DNA of 64,000 nt from Pelecanus crispus (lineage: Eukaryota; Chordata; Aves; Pelecaniformes; Pelecanidae), in NCBI RefSeq assembly GCF_030463565.1, contig NC_134644.1, positions 100,622,765-100,686,764 of the forward strand. Reading direction: 5' to 3'. The position numbers and the translations under genes were made by a program. Positions within the stretch are counted from its first letter, which is position 1. Each line of letters starts with the position of its first letter. Shown here piece after piece: positions 37,401-52,400 of the stretch. The notes below the pieces were generated by a model, which was not told the origin of the DNA, searched no databases, and was given only the letters and a program-made list of their open reading frames with translations.

Positions 37401-40400
37401 TGTTGACCTGGTTTAACGGTATTAGAATTTGAATTCCCAGCGAATTCTTGCTAACTTTAAAATTTAGATGGGAGCTTTAGACCTAAATTTTCAGATCTTC
37501 TATCTTTTGAAGAAAATCTACAGGTGAGTAACTTTGAATAACCAGTCTGTCCATGAGTACTTTTTTAAAAATGAGAGTTTCTCTAATAGTTATTTCTAAA
37601 TAGAAGTGCATGATTCGCATCAAAATCAAGGTTATGTATGCATTAAATCTTGACAGGAAATTTTGACAACAGATAAATAATACGAGCTATCATGACTGCA
37701 TCAAAAGCTAACTGCTTAGTAGTGGCTTTCATAAGTCTGCTCTGGGTAAGTAGTGTCATCTTTAACTCTTAAATTGTTTTCTTTAACATCTGTCTAGCTT
37801 CTGTTGCAGGTGGTGGACATGGACCTATCTTCTAATGATGTCACCATCCATTAGTACACACATCCTGCTAAAAATAAATTTAAGAATCAAAATCTTGTAT
37901 TGTCTGTTGTTTTTGAAAACTGAAGAGGAGGAATTCTGTAACTACTCATACCAAACCTCTGCTATTTTCATCTATATTCTCACAAATGTGGCCGAGTTTA
38001 TGCCTGAGGTGGATAAGTATTTATCCAGTGTCATTCCTTTTTCTTGAAGATTAAAACTTTCATGTGGTTGTTCCTAAAACTCACAAGTCCTTTCAGTTAA
38101 ATCGTTCGAAATTCCAAATGCAAAAGTTTGGGTGTGAATTGCATTGAAGCTGCCATTACCAAAAGGAAAGAGCTGTGAAAACAAGACTTTTTCACACTTT
38201 CACTTTTTAGCTTACACTCTAGTTCTTGGGTTTACATGAACATCAGAAATGAGAAGTGATGGATGTGGAACTTGTCCTTCACAAGCACAATAAAGAACTT
38301 TCACTTTATTAATATACATCTTAACATTTTATGTAGGTAACAGAGATGTATTTATAATTGTTCTTATGCCCCTTTAGAGCCCCCCCCTCAAATTTAGGAT
38401 TGTCTTAAAGAGCATTTTCCCTTCACTTTTGTAAGTGTTAAAGTAGTATAAATATTTAAGGTTCAGCGTACTGTAGTTGTATATAGAAGCTTGTATAGGA
38501 TTTATAGGTAGATGTGATTCTATCTGTTAGAGAAAATGGAACTTTTTGCAGAAAGGTGTGGTTTTTTTTTTTCCCCTCAGAACTTTGAGGACTAATATCA
38601 CTTCCTGTTTTCTACTGCTTTGGCTGACTCTTCCCTCTCTGCTTCCTCATTGTACCTCTCTCCTACCTCCCTGCCTGTTCCTTAATTTTTGAACAGAAAT
38701 GTTGGTTGATCTGTTGATCTCACTGAAGGCTGATAAAAAGAGCTTTTTATGTTATGCAGGAGCAGAAAATTAGGTATACATAAATTAATATCCAGGTGCG
38801 CTTATCTCCTCGTGATAAAGACTGTCCTGTAGACATTCTAGAATTAACACGGCCTTAAATACAGGGATGATACGAACAAGAGAAGTACTTGATTTACTGT
38901 TTTGCCATATTGCTTTGCATTTGCCTTTTCCACAGTCTCATTGATTACTGAGTAAATAGACTCTTACTAAATTTCAAATAAAGACTTTGATAGTTCAAAA
39001 TCTTACACAACTTACTAATGAGTGTGGGCAGGGGATCATATGACCTTTTTCTAGAAAAACAAGACAGCCTCCTCTCACCTTCATTTTGATGTTATGGAAA
39101 AATGTAGCATCACTACAGCGTATACTCGATGACACGGTTTCTTACATAGTGTTTCTATCAACTTACCACTTCAAATTGGGGAACATCTTGTCACTAAATC
39201 CAAATTTTTATGAAGGAAATGCTACTCTGGGAGGCCTGCTATGTTTTAGCAGCTTGCATTTAATTAAGACACTTTTATTGATGGTGTTGCTGTCTTGCAT
39301 TCCTTATTGTCTACAGCTGTATAAACAATATTCATATCCTTACACTCACACATGTGGTTATAATTGCGGTTTCTTAGCATGTTGAGAAAATATTATATGT
39401 TCAATGCACTTTCATTCATGATTGGGCTTTATAGCTCAATATAGTTTGACTTGTCTTCCTAAGGGTTTAATTTTGTCATGGGGTTATATGAGTGAAGAGC
39501 AAGCAGTTAGTCATCCTAGTCTAGCTCTGGAGTCAAAAGCTTTTTTTTTTCCTCCTGTTCAGTTCCAGCTTAATGGTTTCAAATGCAGACAAAAATGTTA
39601 AGCAAAGAATTTAGGGATGGCAGTGGTGAGTAGGCCTCTTGTCTTTAGGTTTTGTTTCTCAGTGCAAGACTGGATTGATACTATTGTCTGCTGTTTCCCT
39701 CCACCATGGCCTTTGTGTTGTCACAGGGTGTAGTGCTTTTCTTGCCCCCCCTTCAGACCCCTTATACTTACATAGTACCTTTGTATGCCAGCTTCTTTCT
39801 TCCAGAGCCACATGAACTTAGGGTAATGCATTCAGTCATGCGTCATACTTTTCAAGTCCATTTAAAATAATTGGGATTCATTTCTTCATAACCTTGCAGC
39901 TGAGCAGCTAAAATACTTTGCTGAGCTTTGGTTGAAGTTGAGGAAGATTGATTTGTAGCATGAATCCTACACTGCTTTTTGTTATGGGGTAGAGTTTGCA
40001 GCTTTGTAGGTGATCTGCAGCTCCCTAAATGTGTCAGCATCAGAGTTACTCAAGTTAATCTCGAGTTAAACTGAGCTGTGCTGTACTTGCTGCTAACAAT
40101 GCAATGATTACAGAACTGGTAGCTGATCAGTAAGTGGGCAATAAGGTTCATCCATACTCATCAGGACTGTTTGAGTATTTAAGGTCTTCTGATACATGCT
40201 TGGCAGCATAAGTAGTGATACCAAACAGGCCATGTTGTGTGGTCTCTTGACATTATGAACCATCGCATTCAGGATTACAGCTTCAGAAATTGAAGCTGGG
40301 TTGACAGTGCTTCCAGTTCAGGGAGTATATGACTTCTACTGAAAGAGGTGTTTTAATTGATCCAGATATTCTTGGGCTGAGGGGAGCTTGACTATGAATC

Positions 40401-43400
40401 TCTTTATAATAAAAAAGGAAGGAGAGCCTTTGCCAGAATTATTTTCTTTCTTTTGTGGGCCAATTTCAAGTAACTTTCACTGTGGTTCAGAGAAATGTAT
40501 GTGGCTCTTAAACATCAGGAGGGAAATGTAGGCTAAGGATCTCTAATGGACAGATTCTCTTCATTCTAGTTCTCCCCATTCTACCCTGTTCAAAATGGAG
40601 TATGATTCAGAAACAGGCCCCTATGCTTAGAGATTTGTGTAGATCGGTTCAAAGCCCTTGCTCATAGGTTGGCTTTGAATGACCATTTGAGATGCTTTGT
40701 GTAGTGTAAATGGTCTATTAATCTTAAAGGCAAGTTGCACAGTGCAAGTCCTTTAGTGAATATAGTCAATGGGGGTTTTGGGTGTGGGTTGTTTTTTTTT
40801 TTAAAAAAAAAAAAAAAACCCAACAAAAAACCAAAACCACCTGCCCCCCAAAAAAACCTCCAACCAAACTTCTGTAAGCTCAGTAGTTTGGATTATCTAC
40901 CTGAAGATGACTGGGGAGAATTAAGCAATCACTGCAATACTTGTCTCTCCTTAAGGTTTATTAGGTTAGAAGCTAAAGAATGTGAGGGGACATTTAAAAT
41001 GAGACATAGGTTGCATCTCTTATCTGCAATAGCTAAGCATGCTTACAGGTTGCTAACCTGTCTTTTAGATGTGGTTGTTCTTTTCTTTCCGTGAGCATTT
41101 TTTTCAGTGGCAGGGGATACAGTTGTAAAGGCTAAGTTTTGTAGAAGTAATTTGCTGGGCTAGAGTGGAGAACAGCAGCCCTTATGTCAAACAGCAAAGC
41201 AAAGTGCAGTGGTCAGTGCATTTTGTTCCTCTATGCTGTACCCATTTTATGAGAATAGTGCTTATTTGCCCCATTTCTTACAACAAGCTTATAACTTCTC
41301 TGTACTTAAGCAATAAATATCCCCTTTTTTATATTGTGACTTAATGACTGGAGCCTCAGGTACCATGGTACATAGTTTCTCAGTTTGTACCTGGAAGAGT
41401 ATTAGACTTCAGAGCTCTATGTTGTCATTCACGGCAACAGAAACACTTGAAGACTTCCACTTTCTAAATTGAATTACCAGATATTTGAGTATAAATCCTG
41501 GCTTCTCTGACAGATTGGGCAAGTTGTAGGTTGTACTTAGCTCATCCTTGTAAAATAAGGATAACCTTTTGCTTCAGTTCATCATGTTTTAAAGCATTGC
41601 TTGTCACATTGAAGATGCTCTGTTTTTGAAACAGGGTAATAAAAATGTTACAACTTCTGTATTTATAAAAGTTTTTACCAATTTCACCCTTACTATTTGT
41701 GAAGGGTGGGTTTTTTTTAACCTTCACTCTGCATCTTACCCATTACTTTTTATTTGAAAGGGAAAAAAAAAAGCGAAAGAAATTACAAGATACTGGGTAC
41801 TTTAATCTTATACCCTTGAGGTACCTTTTGAATTCCTTGGTATAAAAATGCCGAGAGAAGATACTGTCTTATCTAGCTAGGACTTGCTGTTGTTCATGAG
41901 AATTTTAGACAGAATGTTCCTGGCTGTTGCAAGCCAAAAACTTGATACTGTTAACCAAAATGAATGGATCTATTTGTGTCATCCTCTGAAGAACAAGTTT
42001 TGCAGGTATGTAATGGATTCAGTTTTTGTGCAAACAAACATCTGAGATGACAGGAAATTGAAAATGGAATAATCAGTGCTCTATCTAGAACTTCTTAAGT
42101 TTTTGAAGGACAGCTGTAGATTGGCAAGTGACTTTGGTGCTTTCTGCAGCAGATACTCCCTTTGATTTGATCAGATGTTTGCTGGAAGAAAAAAAAACAC
42201 AACTGGATGTAAGAAATGGATGTAAGAACTGGATGTAAAATATTGAAACTGTAGCACCTATTTATGTCAGTAGTAGCAGTGTAGTTTTTCAAGTTGACTA
42301 CACTTTTTCTACAAGCCTTAATTTCCTGCAGTAATATTGTTGCTGTTTAGACTTTTAAAAATTCTGATGTTTGTGTCACTAGACATATTAAATTTCAATA
42401 ACTTATTTTTTAATCTGTGTTGTGAATACAATGTCAGCAGGAGTGTAAACCCTGCTTGTATCCATCCCACAACTAGAAACTTGCTTTTGGGAATTGTTAT
42501 TTGTTAAAGAAAGTGTAAACTCTAAATAGAACCATAAGACTATATTGGAATGACAGGTAGTAACTACACAGACTAAAGATTGGGCTTTGTCACTCAGTTT
42601 GAGAGTTACAAAGGAAACATTTGTGATCCAGTTTCAAAAAAGAAACTGAACGTTGTGGATGGAAAGGGGAAGGGAAGTTATCAGAAAGCTCTGCTCCACA
42701 ATTTGAGATTACTTGTATAAACGAACTGAATAGAAATCTGTTGCTTTAGCTAATGTCTTATGTTAGTTTCATTTAACAGGAAAATAAGCCCATGTGTATT
42801 TGAAGATAATTGTGTTTGACTCAAACGCTGTGCTCCTTACTGTGTCCTAATTAAAGCCTGTGTCGTTAGGCTGATACTCAAAAGTTACACTTGGAAAACT
42901 TTTCTGCCATCAGTAAGATCTAGAAGCTTTTTATTATAAATTTTTTGGTCTAACAAGCTTCTATATGAAGTTGAAGCACCACACTCAAGTTACTCTTTAC
43001 TAGTAGTACATTTTTTTTTTCTGCATTTCTGATAATGATTTGGCTGGTTGGTTGGAAGGGCTGACAAAAAGTGCTTCTAGGAATCTCTGACAGAAGGAGA
43101 AATGGCTAGAACGTCAGTTTGCTTTTTCTCTCAGCCTTGCTGAAACAACACAAAGCAGATTTCATTCTATCTCAGTTACAAACTTTTGATGTTTCCACTT
43201 AAAACCAGCATAGTGTTAGACAAAAAATTATTTGCATAAAATCTGATGCAGAACGCAGTAGCACTCGTGCATTTGTGGACAGGGCTGATACCTTTTTGAA
43301 GAATTTGAATGTGCACAGCAAGGAAACAGTCTACAAGTGGATGACAACTAGCTGTTTGTGAGACAGCTTTTAAAGAAAATTTGCATCTAGTGTAGTTCCT

Positions 43401-46400
43401 GTAGATCTTGGGCAGAGCGTTGATATTTATCTGTCTCCTCACATATACATAGGAAAATAATCAGCTCCTGTAACAGTCTGAGGTGGCACATATTTTCAGA
43501 GCCTGTTAATGAAATAATAAATTACCTTTTGTTATTAGATGTATTTTAATGTCGGCATAGGGGAAAGTAAAGTTCTTACTGGAAGAAATGTTAACTGGCG
43601 CAAGCTAATTAGTATAGGTGATATCTTTATGACAAAAACCGGTTTGCCTTTAAAAAAAATTTGTATTAGGAGTGAAATATTCTTCTTTTGGAATACATAA
43701 ACATTTTGTGGTATGTAAGGACAGTGCACTTTCCATGGGTGTGTGGTTTTTTTTTTTCTTTTGAAACCCAGAGCTTGAATTGAAATTCATTGATGACTGA
43801 GTCCATCAGTTACAGGTAAAATATCACTGAAAATAAGAACATTGAAGAATTCATATGAATCTTGCATTACTGAGATACGGATAATTTTTATTTTTAATAA
43901 TTCCATTGTCAAATCAAAATTATTTGAGTTCATATGAATCAAAATGAATGAGTTTATAGTTGAGCTGCTTTAATCAGGCACCAAAATTATTTTGCTTCCT
44001 TAGTTTAAATTCATGGTGATCTTATGTAGTGGTACTACTAAACTAGTCACAAGGTTTATTGTGACTATTTTGGACATCTTTTATGGTCTGTATGCTCTTT
44101 TAAAATAGCTGCTGATGATCTGAAGGACACCTTGAACTTTTCTGTTAACTATAAATTCTTCATCTGTAGTTCTTAATAAAGGTATGAGTAAGTAGACAAA
44201 TAATAGCCAACAGGTAGAGTTTTAACATACCGTGGTAGTGAGGTGTTTTTGTTTGAGCAATAGCTCTCCAAGGTGCTTTTTTCTAAGTAACCTCTGCTAA
44301 TTGCTTAAGTAGCAGATCATGAAAATTAGTAACTTCATATCTTTTCACCTCAGGCTACATGTAGAGGGCAGAAACACTGTTCAGTAGGACTCAAAGTGAA
44401 ACTGAATTTTATAGATCGCAAACATCACACACTAATGTCTAAGTCAGTATAGTAAACCTGGGAAATTTTACTTCAAAAAATAAAATCCAGACATTTGATA
44501 AAATCAGCTACTCCTGGTTCTTAAAAAGAGCTCAAAGAATAGTAGGCCACTTCCTGGAGCCAGTGGGCCAAGAGCCCCAGCTGAGAAAAGATGAAAACTG
44601 TTAGGGAAAATGATGCTTCTCTTAGCTGGGCTGTTCCTGAAAAATCCAGTCCTTAAAAACTATCTTTCTGTTAAAGTATAAGTGAAATACAGAGTTTTGA
44701 ATGATGTTTCCTTTCAGCTAGTAGCAACTGTAGTGTAGTTAATACCGGCCTGATTCTGAAAATTAATCTCCAAGAATAATGATAGCCTTTTTCCCTGGAG
44801 AAGCCAATCTGGAAGGCTTACCTCCATACTCTCACACACACACACACACACACACACAGAGTGTGTGTACTCTCAGTCAAAATGCTGGGGGGGAATGGGA
44901 GGAAGAGAACTGCAGGGCTTTGACAGGATGCTACAGCTACCTGGTAGAAGTGTTTATTCCTGCGTTGATTGAAACTGGAAGCTGAGATTTATGATCATGT
45001 ATATGTTTACACACACACCCCAATTAATTTTTTTTCCTAGCACCTTATTTCAAAATGTGTTGTTCTAGAGGCTGGATTATTTTCTTCATACCTAGATTTT
45101 CCTGTTTGAGTGGGGTGTGGTACAGGTGTCGACGGGCGGACGGGGACGTACAACTTGGAAGCTGTGAACTAAAATATGGTTGAGGACAATGTGAAACACC
45201 AGCTCTCATTATTAACTGTCTCTTGAAGCTGTATGCATTAGTTATTCTGAGGGGTATAATGGAACGGTAAGAGAGCAAGTGGGAGAGCTATTTCATCGTC
45301 AGTGAGGAAACAATGTATGCCACATCTGTTGTGCTTGCTGAGAATTAGTTTCTTAGCCGGGGAGAAACGGAAGGAGTTTTTGTCACAGGAGTGCTCACCA
45401 TTACCTGATAAGGTTGTAAAGTGGGCCTTACACTGGCCTTAAAATTTAATTCTAGACCAAAGGAATGGCCAGAGTACATTGGCTTCTGCGTTCAGGCCGA
45501 AACAGTTGTGTGTTTTTCAGTTCAGTAAAAGAATACTTTGGAGTTGTTGGTAAAGTTTTTCCACTGCCAAAATCTGCAATGCTGTGGACTAAAAATGATG
45601 GAAATAAGGAGAAGCAGAATGCAGGAAGACAACTCAGAATGATGTATAAATCCTGTAAATGAACTCTTATGTTGTCTTGGAATTTCATTCTACTAATATA
45701 GTATGAAGATGTATATCCGAGATAAAAAGTGCATTAAGTTGATGTGATTAGAGAGGGCAAAACATTTTTCTACCACTTCTCAGCTACTGCTGGCAGTGAT
45801 TGGCAGAAGGAGAGAGTGAATTGCTATTATACAGGACTTACAGGTATTGTGCTAGTCTGATTTCCTGGGAGACTTGACTTGCAGCCATGCTGCCAGTCTC
45901 TTCTTTCATTTGACAGGGAAACAATGTTAATAATTCAGTTCGTTAAAAGTTTGGTGAAATTAGTTTTGTGAATAAGTGGATAGAAGAGAGGCCCAAAGGA
46001 ATGCTTCGGTAGCTCTTCTCCCCTCGGTCTGCTCTCCAGTCAGCCTGTGTAGCATGGAACCAGCTATAATCTCCGCTGCTCTTTGCCACAACAATAGCTG
46101 GGCAATGCAGAACACATCAAGGGATATTGGGATGGGAGGGGAGAGTTGGAGGGGGCACACTGGGTGGGAGTTACTGTGGGCTGGAGAATTGGGCTAACAG
46201 GGATGGAGTTAGGATGTTCAGCCATTTTACAGGAATCAACATCACCATTCACTGAGCATCCTTTTGCTACTGCACTGCCTCATCTTGAATAAATGATACT
46301 GTTGAGGGTGTAAAATATTTGCATTTGATAATAGGATTGAAACAGTATTTCTCTGAAAGTATTAGTCTGAAGACCCAGTGTTTTGAGCTGCTCTCTCCAA

Positions 46401-49400
46401 CATCACTAGTTGCTTTATAGTCTTGCCTGATTCACTATTAGATTAAGTTCCTGTTTGTTCACAAAAGCACCTTTCTGTGATTTTCTTCATCTGTGAAATT
46501 GACCTCAGAGCAGGTTCTAAATTCTCAGTGGTTTGGTAATTTAGAAATATATTATGAATTCAAATTGATTTAAAAAAAAAAAAAAAAACAAACCCTTTTA
46601 CACAGTTATCAAATAAAGTACACTGCTCCATCAAGAAAATGAAGAACAATCTGCTGTCATAACTTCTTCAAATTGAAGAACAACTTCAGTATTTGAAATG
46701 GGATGGTACATACTTAAATGGGAGTATTTGGAACACTTTGTTGTCTAAGTGTCAAAAAGGAATTTTAGTTACTTGTTTTTCCACACTTTTACACAACCAA
46801 ATAAAAAAAACCCAAAACACTTTTTTAAGCCAATGAAAATGGTATTTTTGAGGGGCATGTGCAGGAGAGGAATGTACTGTGACTTTTTAGGCAGAAAATT
46901 TAGTGAATGTAAGAGACAAGTATGTTACATTTTTGTTAGTGGACAAAATAAGGACTGTGAGGAGATAAATTACTGTTAACAACATTATCTGGCCCCAGCC
47001 TTATCTCCCTGAAACAGAGTGCAAAAGAGATCAGTTCTCTCTCCATAGCTGGGTTCATTTGCCATAGTGTGCACATCATTTGTAAGTGGTGAGGGAGGAA
47101 GCTGAGAAGTAGGAAGAATGCCACGTGCTTTTTAAAATAATTGTGGAAGTTACAGTAGATGTGCACCAGAGGGCTGGAATATTAATTGGTATTTTGTGAT
47201 TTAGTATAAGTCCTGAAGTATTTTAAGCTATTCTGCAAGTCTTTGATTTAAGTGTAGGCCAATGTTAACTAATAGATAGAAATCACTGTAAAATTAAGCC
47301 TTTGATCTTCCTGCAAGTTAAATGTTTCCCTCTGTGTTTTGTTATTTCCTTCTCCCCATGCATCCAAACCAGACTTTTGTATACTGCTCCATCTTTGAGG
47401 CCGTGTAAAGCAGCTGTGGAGATTCAGTTTTGTGATCAGCACATGCAACAGTTTTAAAGCTCTGCTGCATGCAGAGTTTGGGACAAGGAGGAAATGTGTA
47501 GTGGCTGCTTCATTAGTTATTACATCGCAGGAGGGGGAGAGTCAAGTTTTGAAACACAGAATCAAAAGTTGGAGATAAGCATTTGAGCTTTGAGTTCCAG
47601 CATTAAAAAGATTTTTGTTTTGAAATCACTTCTGAAAGTAGTACATTAATGACATTTCAAAAATAGCAATAAAACAATGTGAAGAAGGCTGGAGAAGCAA
47701 GATGTATCTGACTCTGATCCTAGAGGTTAAGTAGATAGATGCTTTGCTCTAGTTCCTCAGATGTCAGGTTCTCATTACCCCTTTCCATTCCTAATTATGT
47801 ATTTCTTTTCATCCTTTGTTTCTTTTCAGTCAGTAGCATTCAATTTTACTCCGGCCCAAATACTTCATTTATCAGACAGCAGAGGAGATGGAGGGACAAC
47901 ATCATTTGTTCCAGAGTTGTGCCTGTAGACAAGTTCTTGGATTTTATGTGGAGCACTGAGCTCCTTGTAACTTCCTTAAAAACAAGGCTCAGAGCTGTCC
48001 TAATCGCAGTAAATGTGAGCCCTGTGATCGTGAAGATGGTAGAAGGCAGAAGACTGAGCAGACAGTATAACTCCCCCAAGTGTTACACTTGGCAACATTT
48101 CAAACACACAAAGTTTTAATGCAATTTATTTCTAGGTTGCTAGTAACTAGCGGAGTAAGAGGAATGATTCTGCAAGGGCACTAGATAGGAAATCAGTTGT
48201 TTCCTGCGTCACATCCCAATTCACTATTTGTAATCTGACCCATTGCTTTATTTTTTCTTTTCTGCGCGATCACTTATTCTGCTTTCTCCTCAAACCATGG
48301 TCACTAAGAAAATGCTGAGAACATTGCATTCTTACAGAATCTCCTCTTTCTCTCCTTCCACCTTGTTTTTGCTATGCTACACATCAAGACTCAACAGTGA
48401 AGCTGAAGCTGAATCTGGTGCTATGCGTTGCCTAAGAGTTCAGAGTATCAAGGTGAAACCTGGTTAAATTCTAGATGTATTCTAGCAACATCATAAAATC
48501 TCCCATTTTAAGGTACCTGTTTTCTGATGGAGGTAATTGACATCCATCAGCCATAGTGAACCATGGTCAAAAGGTGGTGGCTCATTTATAAGGTTAGATC
48601 TGATGGATGAATTGAGTGAGCTGTGCCATCATTGTACCAACTTTATTCCTGAGTATTTGGCCTCCCAGATACTGCTAATCATTTGGCATCCAGAAGAAAT
48701 CAGGGGTTTAGTTAAATGGGTATTTGATGGATAGCTACCAGCCGTATCTTTTCAGTCTTTCACTCATCTCTGATTCCATAATAACCACTGTAAGCAACAG
48801 ATACTGCATGGGTGCCAGTAAATCATGTTTTCATCTTTCCCCATTTTCTGCCTTCTGCCCTAGGAAAAAATTTTTTTGTGGTGATTTTTGTTGCTGCTGT
48901 TGTTTTTTAAACCAGTGGTACATTAAACAACCTTAAGTTTTAAACGATTTGGATCTAGAAGCTGTACCACTGTACTTAGTATTGGGTACACTGTTTAGAA
49001 AAACAATTTAGCATGCCATCTTGAATACCAGGCATTAATCTTGCTTGCTGTCACAGGTCATGTAGTGAATTGAGTGCCATTTCCAGTAGAGAAACACATC
49101 ATTTGGCATAGGATGATGCTGGATGCAACCTCCATAGAGAGAATTAAATTCTGTCTGTATATACCTATCAATTTGCTCTCTTGGCCATAACACAATTACT
49201 GTGCTTAGCTGTGTCGTTACCTGAAGATGTAGGAGTGGAAGTTCCCTATTTATAATATTCTTATCTGTGGAAGAAATCGGGTGTTCTTGCTCAGCATTGT
49301 TATCTCAAAGGCTTTTTATCCTAAGGCTGAAAGATCGTGGAATAAAGCACAAACAGTGATGCAGATACAAACCCAAAGCATAAAGTACAGTCACTACGTG

Positions 49401-52400
49401 CTGGTTTGGTTCTGAGGAGCCTGCATGAACTTTTTCAGACGACACATTCCTCTCAAGAACTAATAATTCCTGATTTTTCTGGATTTCTTCTTTTGCAATA
49501 CTGCTGTCTTAGAAGACAGGCAGCAGCAACAAATTTAATGTGACTAGGCTATCCTCCAGAAAGTAAACCACTACTCCTTTAGTTTCCTGGCTAGCTTCTC
49601 ACCTGTAATTTATATGGATTGTCAATGCATTCTCTTGCTGCAATGCCTGTAAGTGAAAGTCATCCTAATGCCATTGAAAATGTAAGGGGTTGTTTCTTCT
49701 GCAGCCGTTTTGTACCCATGTTCTCAGCATTTCTAGAAAAAAGCACCTTGAAACTTCTTTTTTTTTACCTCCTGACTGATGAGCGTCTTCTGCCTTAGGC
49801 AGAGAGAAGAATCCAGACCAGTTTTGTGGAACACCAAGATCTTCCTTTATTCCCAACCCACAGTCCAGTAGAGCTGTTACACTTAGAGCTAATCCTTGAG
49901 TCCTAGAGGGGTGCTGCTTTATTATTGGGCTCATTGGTGTTACTAAGATTGGACTCCAAAGGATCACGCAAGTGCTTTCAAGCCAAGTAGTTGAAAATTG
50001 TTGTATATGCAAAACATAAAATGATATTAGCATAATTTTTTCAAATCTTAACAGTTCAAGATAGAGAAGCTTCCTGTCACTGTGCTGATGAGGTACCTCT
50101 CATTTATTCCATTCCTGTCCTCTGTGCTCTATGTATGTTTGTACAACTTGGCAAATACCCTAGCCTGAAATCCTTGAAGCCGTGCTGGATAACAGCCACT
50201 GTAATCAGTGGAAAATGAATGTTCTTTTCATGCAACACTATCAGAGAAATTGTACACACTCAATAACAGCTGCAGGTTTTAACTTTATGCTTCTGTTAAG
50301 CACTAAGCAATAATTCTTAGGCTTCTGAGGGTAATTCTGTATGTGGGCTGTAGGATAATCTTGATCACTTGAACTTCAGTTTTGGAGTTACCTGTAAATA
50401 TTCATTGTTTTCTGGTGTCTGAATAGCTAACATCCAGTTAGGTAGTAACTAAAAGAAGAAGAGAGTTTACGTAAGCTACTCTTAAAAATACCATAAGTGA
50501 TAAAGACCAAGATACATAAACTAGGTTTTAGCTATCTTCAGTTATAAAATGCTGAGCACAAACTCCAGATTTGCATTTTTCAATGTAATTGATAAAGGCT
50601 TAGCATTTAAATATATATTTGTTAATTTAAGAAATCGTAATTGTATTATGTGATTTAAGATTTACAGCAAATTTATTTTCTGCATGTGAGTCAGTGCCCA
50701 AGTTTCAGTAGAAGAAAGTTGCTGGAAAATACTGAATTTCACTAGAGTTCCAATAAAAACAAAGCTATCAGTGAAAAATATAAACACACAGACGAACTGT
50801 TGTGAGGGACAGCAGGCAGGCTCTCTGTGCTGCAGTGGGAGGGAGGGATACGGTACAGTGCTGACAACTCTGCGAAGTCCAAACTTGCATTAAAACAGTT
50901 TCCACAGGAGGCATGTTCTACACAGCCCACAAAATGTTTAATGGCAGAAAAGCTTTTTCTTGCGCTGCTGCATGTAGTTTTACTTGTTAAAGCATGTTGC
51001 CCACTTTTTCATGGCACATGTGCTTGACAATGCTTTTTCTTCCAATACTTGAGTATGTAGCATGCTTTTGTGCTACATCACACAGCTTTTGCTATGTTGC
51101 ACAATGAACTTTCTCCTCCAAGGTCCAGTTGATCTAGAAACGTAAGGAAATATGCCCTACGCAACTGAAGATTTCAACCTACATATGAATGACTGTGGGG
51201 AGGGTTTTTTTGCTGTTTTTACTTGGCCCCCTTGTCTTGACTCTTATTGATAACGTGGCTGCAAGCAAGCACTTTCCCTGAACAGCGGCAAAAGCATGGT
51301 TTCATAGTTCGTTCTTTTTAGCTGTGAAAGAGGGGACAGTTGTGGTCTCTGCGCTGTCAGCAGTTACGTGCCCCCTTCTCAGCGGAGGCTCCTCTTGCTA
51401 TGTTGTTGCCATATCAAGGACATGGTAGAGCTGGCTGGGAGTCACTGAGGGACTCATTTGGGGGCCTTCAGCTTGCGATGCCTGGCTAGCTTGATTTTTT
51501 TCACTCACAGGTAGGTTTGCAGGGTGTCAGTAGAGAAATTATCTTTTGCTTTACAAGGCAAGCCCTTTAAAAAAAAAAAAAAAAAGTGAATGCATGGTGA
51601 CTTTTACAGTCACTCCTTAAGATGGTATCTTAAGTTTGGGTGCAAGTCTTTATATTTTATTATAAGTCATGGTTAACTTATAAATAATTTACCTTGGATT
51701 TTTACCTCATTACCTTGGATAAATCATGTACCTTGGATTTAGTGCTGTTCATTATCATATGTTTCCCCTCCTACAAGGGGGAAATGTTGCCTTTTTGCAT
51801 GATGATTGCACTGCAGAGTGAAAGCAAAGTGGCATACCCAGGCCTAATACTCAAGTGCTCTACCTAATAGAAGGCTGGAAACATATACCCAGAGGGCATT
51901 TATGTTGTTCTTCATAAACACTTTCTCTACCCTGCAACTGATCATGTCCAGCAGACTAGAAATCTTAAAACATGTCCTGGCAGGCTGGTTTTGCTGTGCC
52001 AGCCAGTTGATCCAACTCTTGCCTGAACTTCAGCTGTAGGTTCAGACCTGCTGGTTTTGTTTCCCTTGATAGAAGTCCCAGTCGTCAGATGTTAGGCGTA
52101 GTTTATTTTTATTTTTTCTTTCAAACCATGTTTATGAGAGATCTGGAAACATGAGCTTATGGACAGACCAGTCTTCACGGTTTACTGAGCAAGTAGGGAA
52201 GAAATGGACAAGTATTTTAAAAGTTCTTAAATTGCCCTACAGTAAGCCATGAATATTCCACTTGTATTCAGTTTGCCACAATGGTAAGCCCTTTTCTGTA
52301 CTCTTGCTGCAGTCTCCATTGTTACTTCAGGTCTTGTTTTCTCAGGGAATTTGAAGCAGCTCACCAGCAAAAGAAGACAGATGTAATTATTTTGCAATTT

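Noticed and set aside
46571-46588. A-runs in intron 6 (also near 51,569) as poly(A) tails of processed retrogenes
   Set aside because: No coding or repeat sequence precedes the runs, and poly(A)-tailed retroposition is rare in birds because CR1 does not use poly(A).
47739-48119. 126-codon frame in intron 6
   Set aside because: It has no recognisable motif, an overlapping antisense frame of similar quality, and no exon-like boundaries in phase with RPRD1A.
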